Assembly: GCA_034431495.1 (NCBI GenBank)
Contig: DAOUDB010000324.1
Coordinates: 1 to 8,077 of the forward strand
Origin: Roseilinea sp034431495
Lineage (GTDB): Bacteria > Chloroflexota > Anaerolineae > J036 > Brachytrichaceae
Length of the DNA: 8,077 nucleotides
Reading direction: 5' to 3'
Under the pieces are notes generated by a model. That model did no database searches, had not been told where the DNA came from, and saw only the letters and a program-made list of their open reading frames with translations. Positions 6,449-8,077 of this stretch are shown in pieces (the first letter of the stretch is position 1; each line of letters starts with the position of its first letter). Made by a program: the position numbers and the translations under genes.

Positions 6449-6486
6449 AAAGCGGAGGGACGAGAGCATCCCTCCGCTTTTGTTTT
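6449..6486 (+). terminator. Rho-independent terminator of the CpXC-like gene
   Basis: A perfect 12-bp stem is formed by AAAGCGGAGGGA (6449-6460) and its complement at 6469-6480, with an 8-base loop, followed by TGTTTT that continues the T run. It lies between convergent genes. On the minus strand the stem is followed by GTGTTG rather than a T tract, so termination of the FKBP transcript here is less certain but possible. Confidence 0.88.
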
Positions 6487-6507
6487 GTGGGCAGGGGGGG
6501 AAGTGAA

Positions 6508-7023
6508 TTACTTCACTTCAAGCAGTTCCACGTCGAAAGTGAGTCGCGCATTGGGCGGGATTGGCCCCTGTCCCTGCGCGCCGTAGCCCAGCTCCGGGGG
6601 AATGATCAAGCGACGTTTGCCGCCAACCTTCATGCCCAGAATGCCCTCGCGGAAGCCGGGGATGACCTGATCGACCGGGAACTCGGCCGGCTGGCCACGT
6701 TGCACTGAGCTGTCGAAAATCGTGCCATCATCGAGATAGCCGGTGTAGTGCACCACGACGTTCTGGCCGGGCTGTGGTTGCGGGCCAGAGCCGACAACCT
6801 CGTCGATGTACTCCAGGCCGGACGCAGTGCGAACGGCCTCGCCGACAGGCGACTGCGGCATCGGCTGACTCTGCTGGGCCGGCGGGGCAGCAGCCTGCTG
6901 TTGCGGCGCTCCAGCAATTGCGCTGCCTCCACGCCCCGGAATGGTGGCGATGAGGATGAGGATCACTGTCACACCGAGCAGGCCGGCAATGACAATCCAC
7001 ACGTTTTGTTCTCGTTTGGTCAT
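6508..7023 (-). CDS. Membrane-anchored FKBP-type peptidyl-prolyl cis-trans isomerase
   Basis: This 171-residue protein should catalyse cis-trans isomerisation of prolyl bonds and assist folding. Residues 1-7 are short and charged. One hydrophobic segment follows (about 8-28), giving an N-in anchor or uncleaved signal. A Gln/Pro/Ala-rich linker (38-60) leads to an FKBP domain (about 66-171). Compared with human FKBP12, the pocket residues Y26, F36, D37, V55, I56, Y82 and F99 correspond to Y93, F103, D104, V120, I121, Y147 and F163. The pocket tryptophan W59 is F124 and F46 is A113, substitutions common in bacterial FKBPs. Topology places the domain outside the membrane. It has no cysteine for lipoprotein processing. 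The gene follows gcvPB by 82 bases on the same strand with no visible promoter or strong Shine-Dalgarno site, so read-through transcription is likely. No functional link to glycine metabolism is implied. Confidence 0.93.
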   Translation of the reverse strand: MTKREQNVWIVIAGLLGVTVILILIATIPGRGGSAIAGAPQQQAAAPPAQQSQPMPQSPVGEAVRTASGLEYIDEVVGSGPQPQPGQNVVVHYTGYLDDGTIFDSSVQRGQPAEFPVDQVIPGFREGILGMKVGGKRRLIIPPELGYGAQGQGPIPPNARLTFDVELLEVK

Positions 7024-7048
7024 GGCTCAGGGTTGAAGCGCAGCGACA

Positions 7049-7087
7049 CACAAGGCACAAAGGCGCATCCGCTCTGTGCGCTGTGCG
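7049..7087. repeat. Short tandem repeats in the gcvPB-FKBP gap
   Basis: Two adjacent exact heptamers CTGTGCG (7074-7080 and 7081-7087) and two adjacent near-copies CACAAGG / CACAAAGG (7049-7063) occupy the 82-base spacer. This is a weaker instance of the 7- to 8-bp repeat habit seen in the other intergenic regions. I see no TANAAT box or terminator in this gap. Confidence 0.5.
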
Positions 7088-7105
7088 TCACTTCGCGATG
7101 AGAGA

Positions 7106-8077
<972 letters not shown>

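Noticed and set aside
6288..6708. Plus-strand open frames crossing the heptamer repeats (RRQTTDDRLQIT-like peptides)
   Set aside because: The peptides come from translated repeat DNA and then run antisense to the FKBP gene.

Overview
The window is GC-rich bacterial chromosome, tightly packed and without mobile elements, RNA genes or CRISPR arrays that I can see. It most resembles a member of the Chloroflexota (Anaerolineae-like). That placement is an inference. It rests on a large CpXC-family protein, a split glycine decarboxylase (gcvPB type), a Uma2 gene, promoters that show a TACAAT/TATAAT -10 box but no recognisable -35 box, and intergenic spaces filled with degenerate 7- or 8-bp tandem repeats.

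Layout, left to right. A Uma2-family nuclease gene (minus strand) runs off the left edge. Next is an 869-residue GH116/DUF608 glycoside hydrolase, also minus strand. A 139-bp divergent intergenic region separates it from a soluble GAF-PAS sensor histidine kinase on the plus strand. After the kinase comes a 460-residue CpXC-like protein (plus strand) that has lost all cysteines and carries four apparent copies of a roughly 70-residue helical repeat. A strong Rho-independent terminator ends this gene. Facing it on the minus strand are a membrane-anchored FKBP-type prolyl isomerase and, upstream of that, the 3' part of gcvPB (glycine decarboxylase P-protein subunit 2), which runs off the right edge.

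The genes do not form one pathway. Two relations are supported by arrangement. The glycosidase and the kinase are divergent, and both have TACAAT exactly six bases before the ATG, which predicts leaderless mRNAs; octamer arrays lie between them in mirror orientation. The FKBP gene follows gcvPB by 82 bases on the same strand with no visible promoter, so it is probably co-transcribed.

The most unusual signals are the phased short tandem arrays: eight consecutive octamers running into the kinase promoter, a mirrored shorter set facing the glycosidase, and eleven consecutive heptamers filling the space between the CpXC-like gene's stop codon and its terminator. The cysteine-free CpXC-like repeat protein is the other notable item. 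I found no clearly new multi-gene system.
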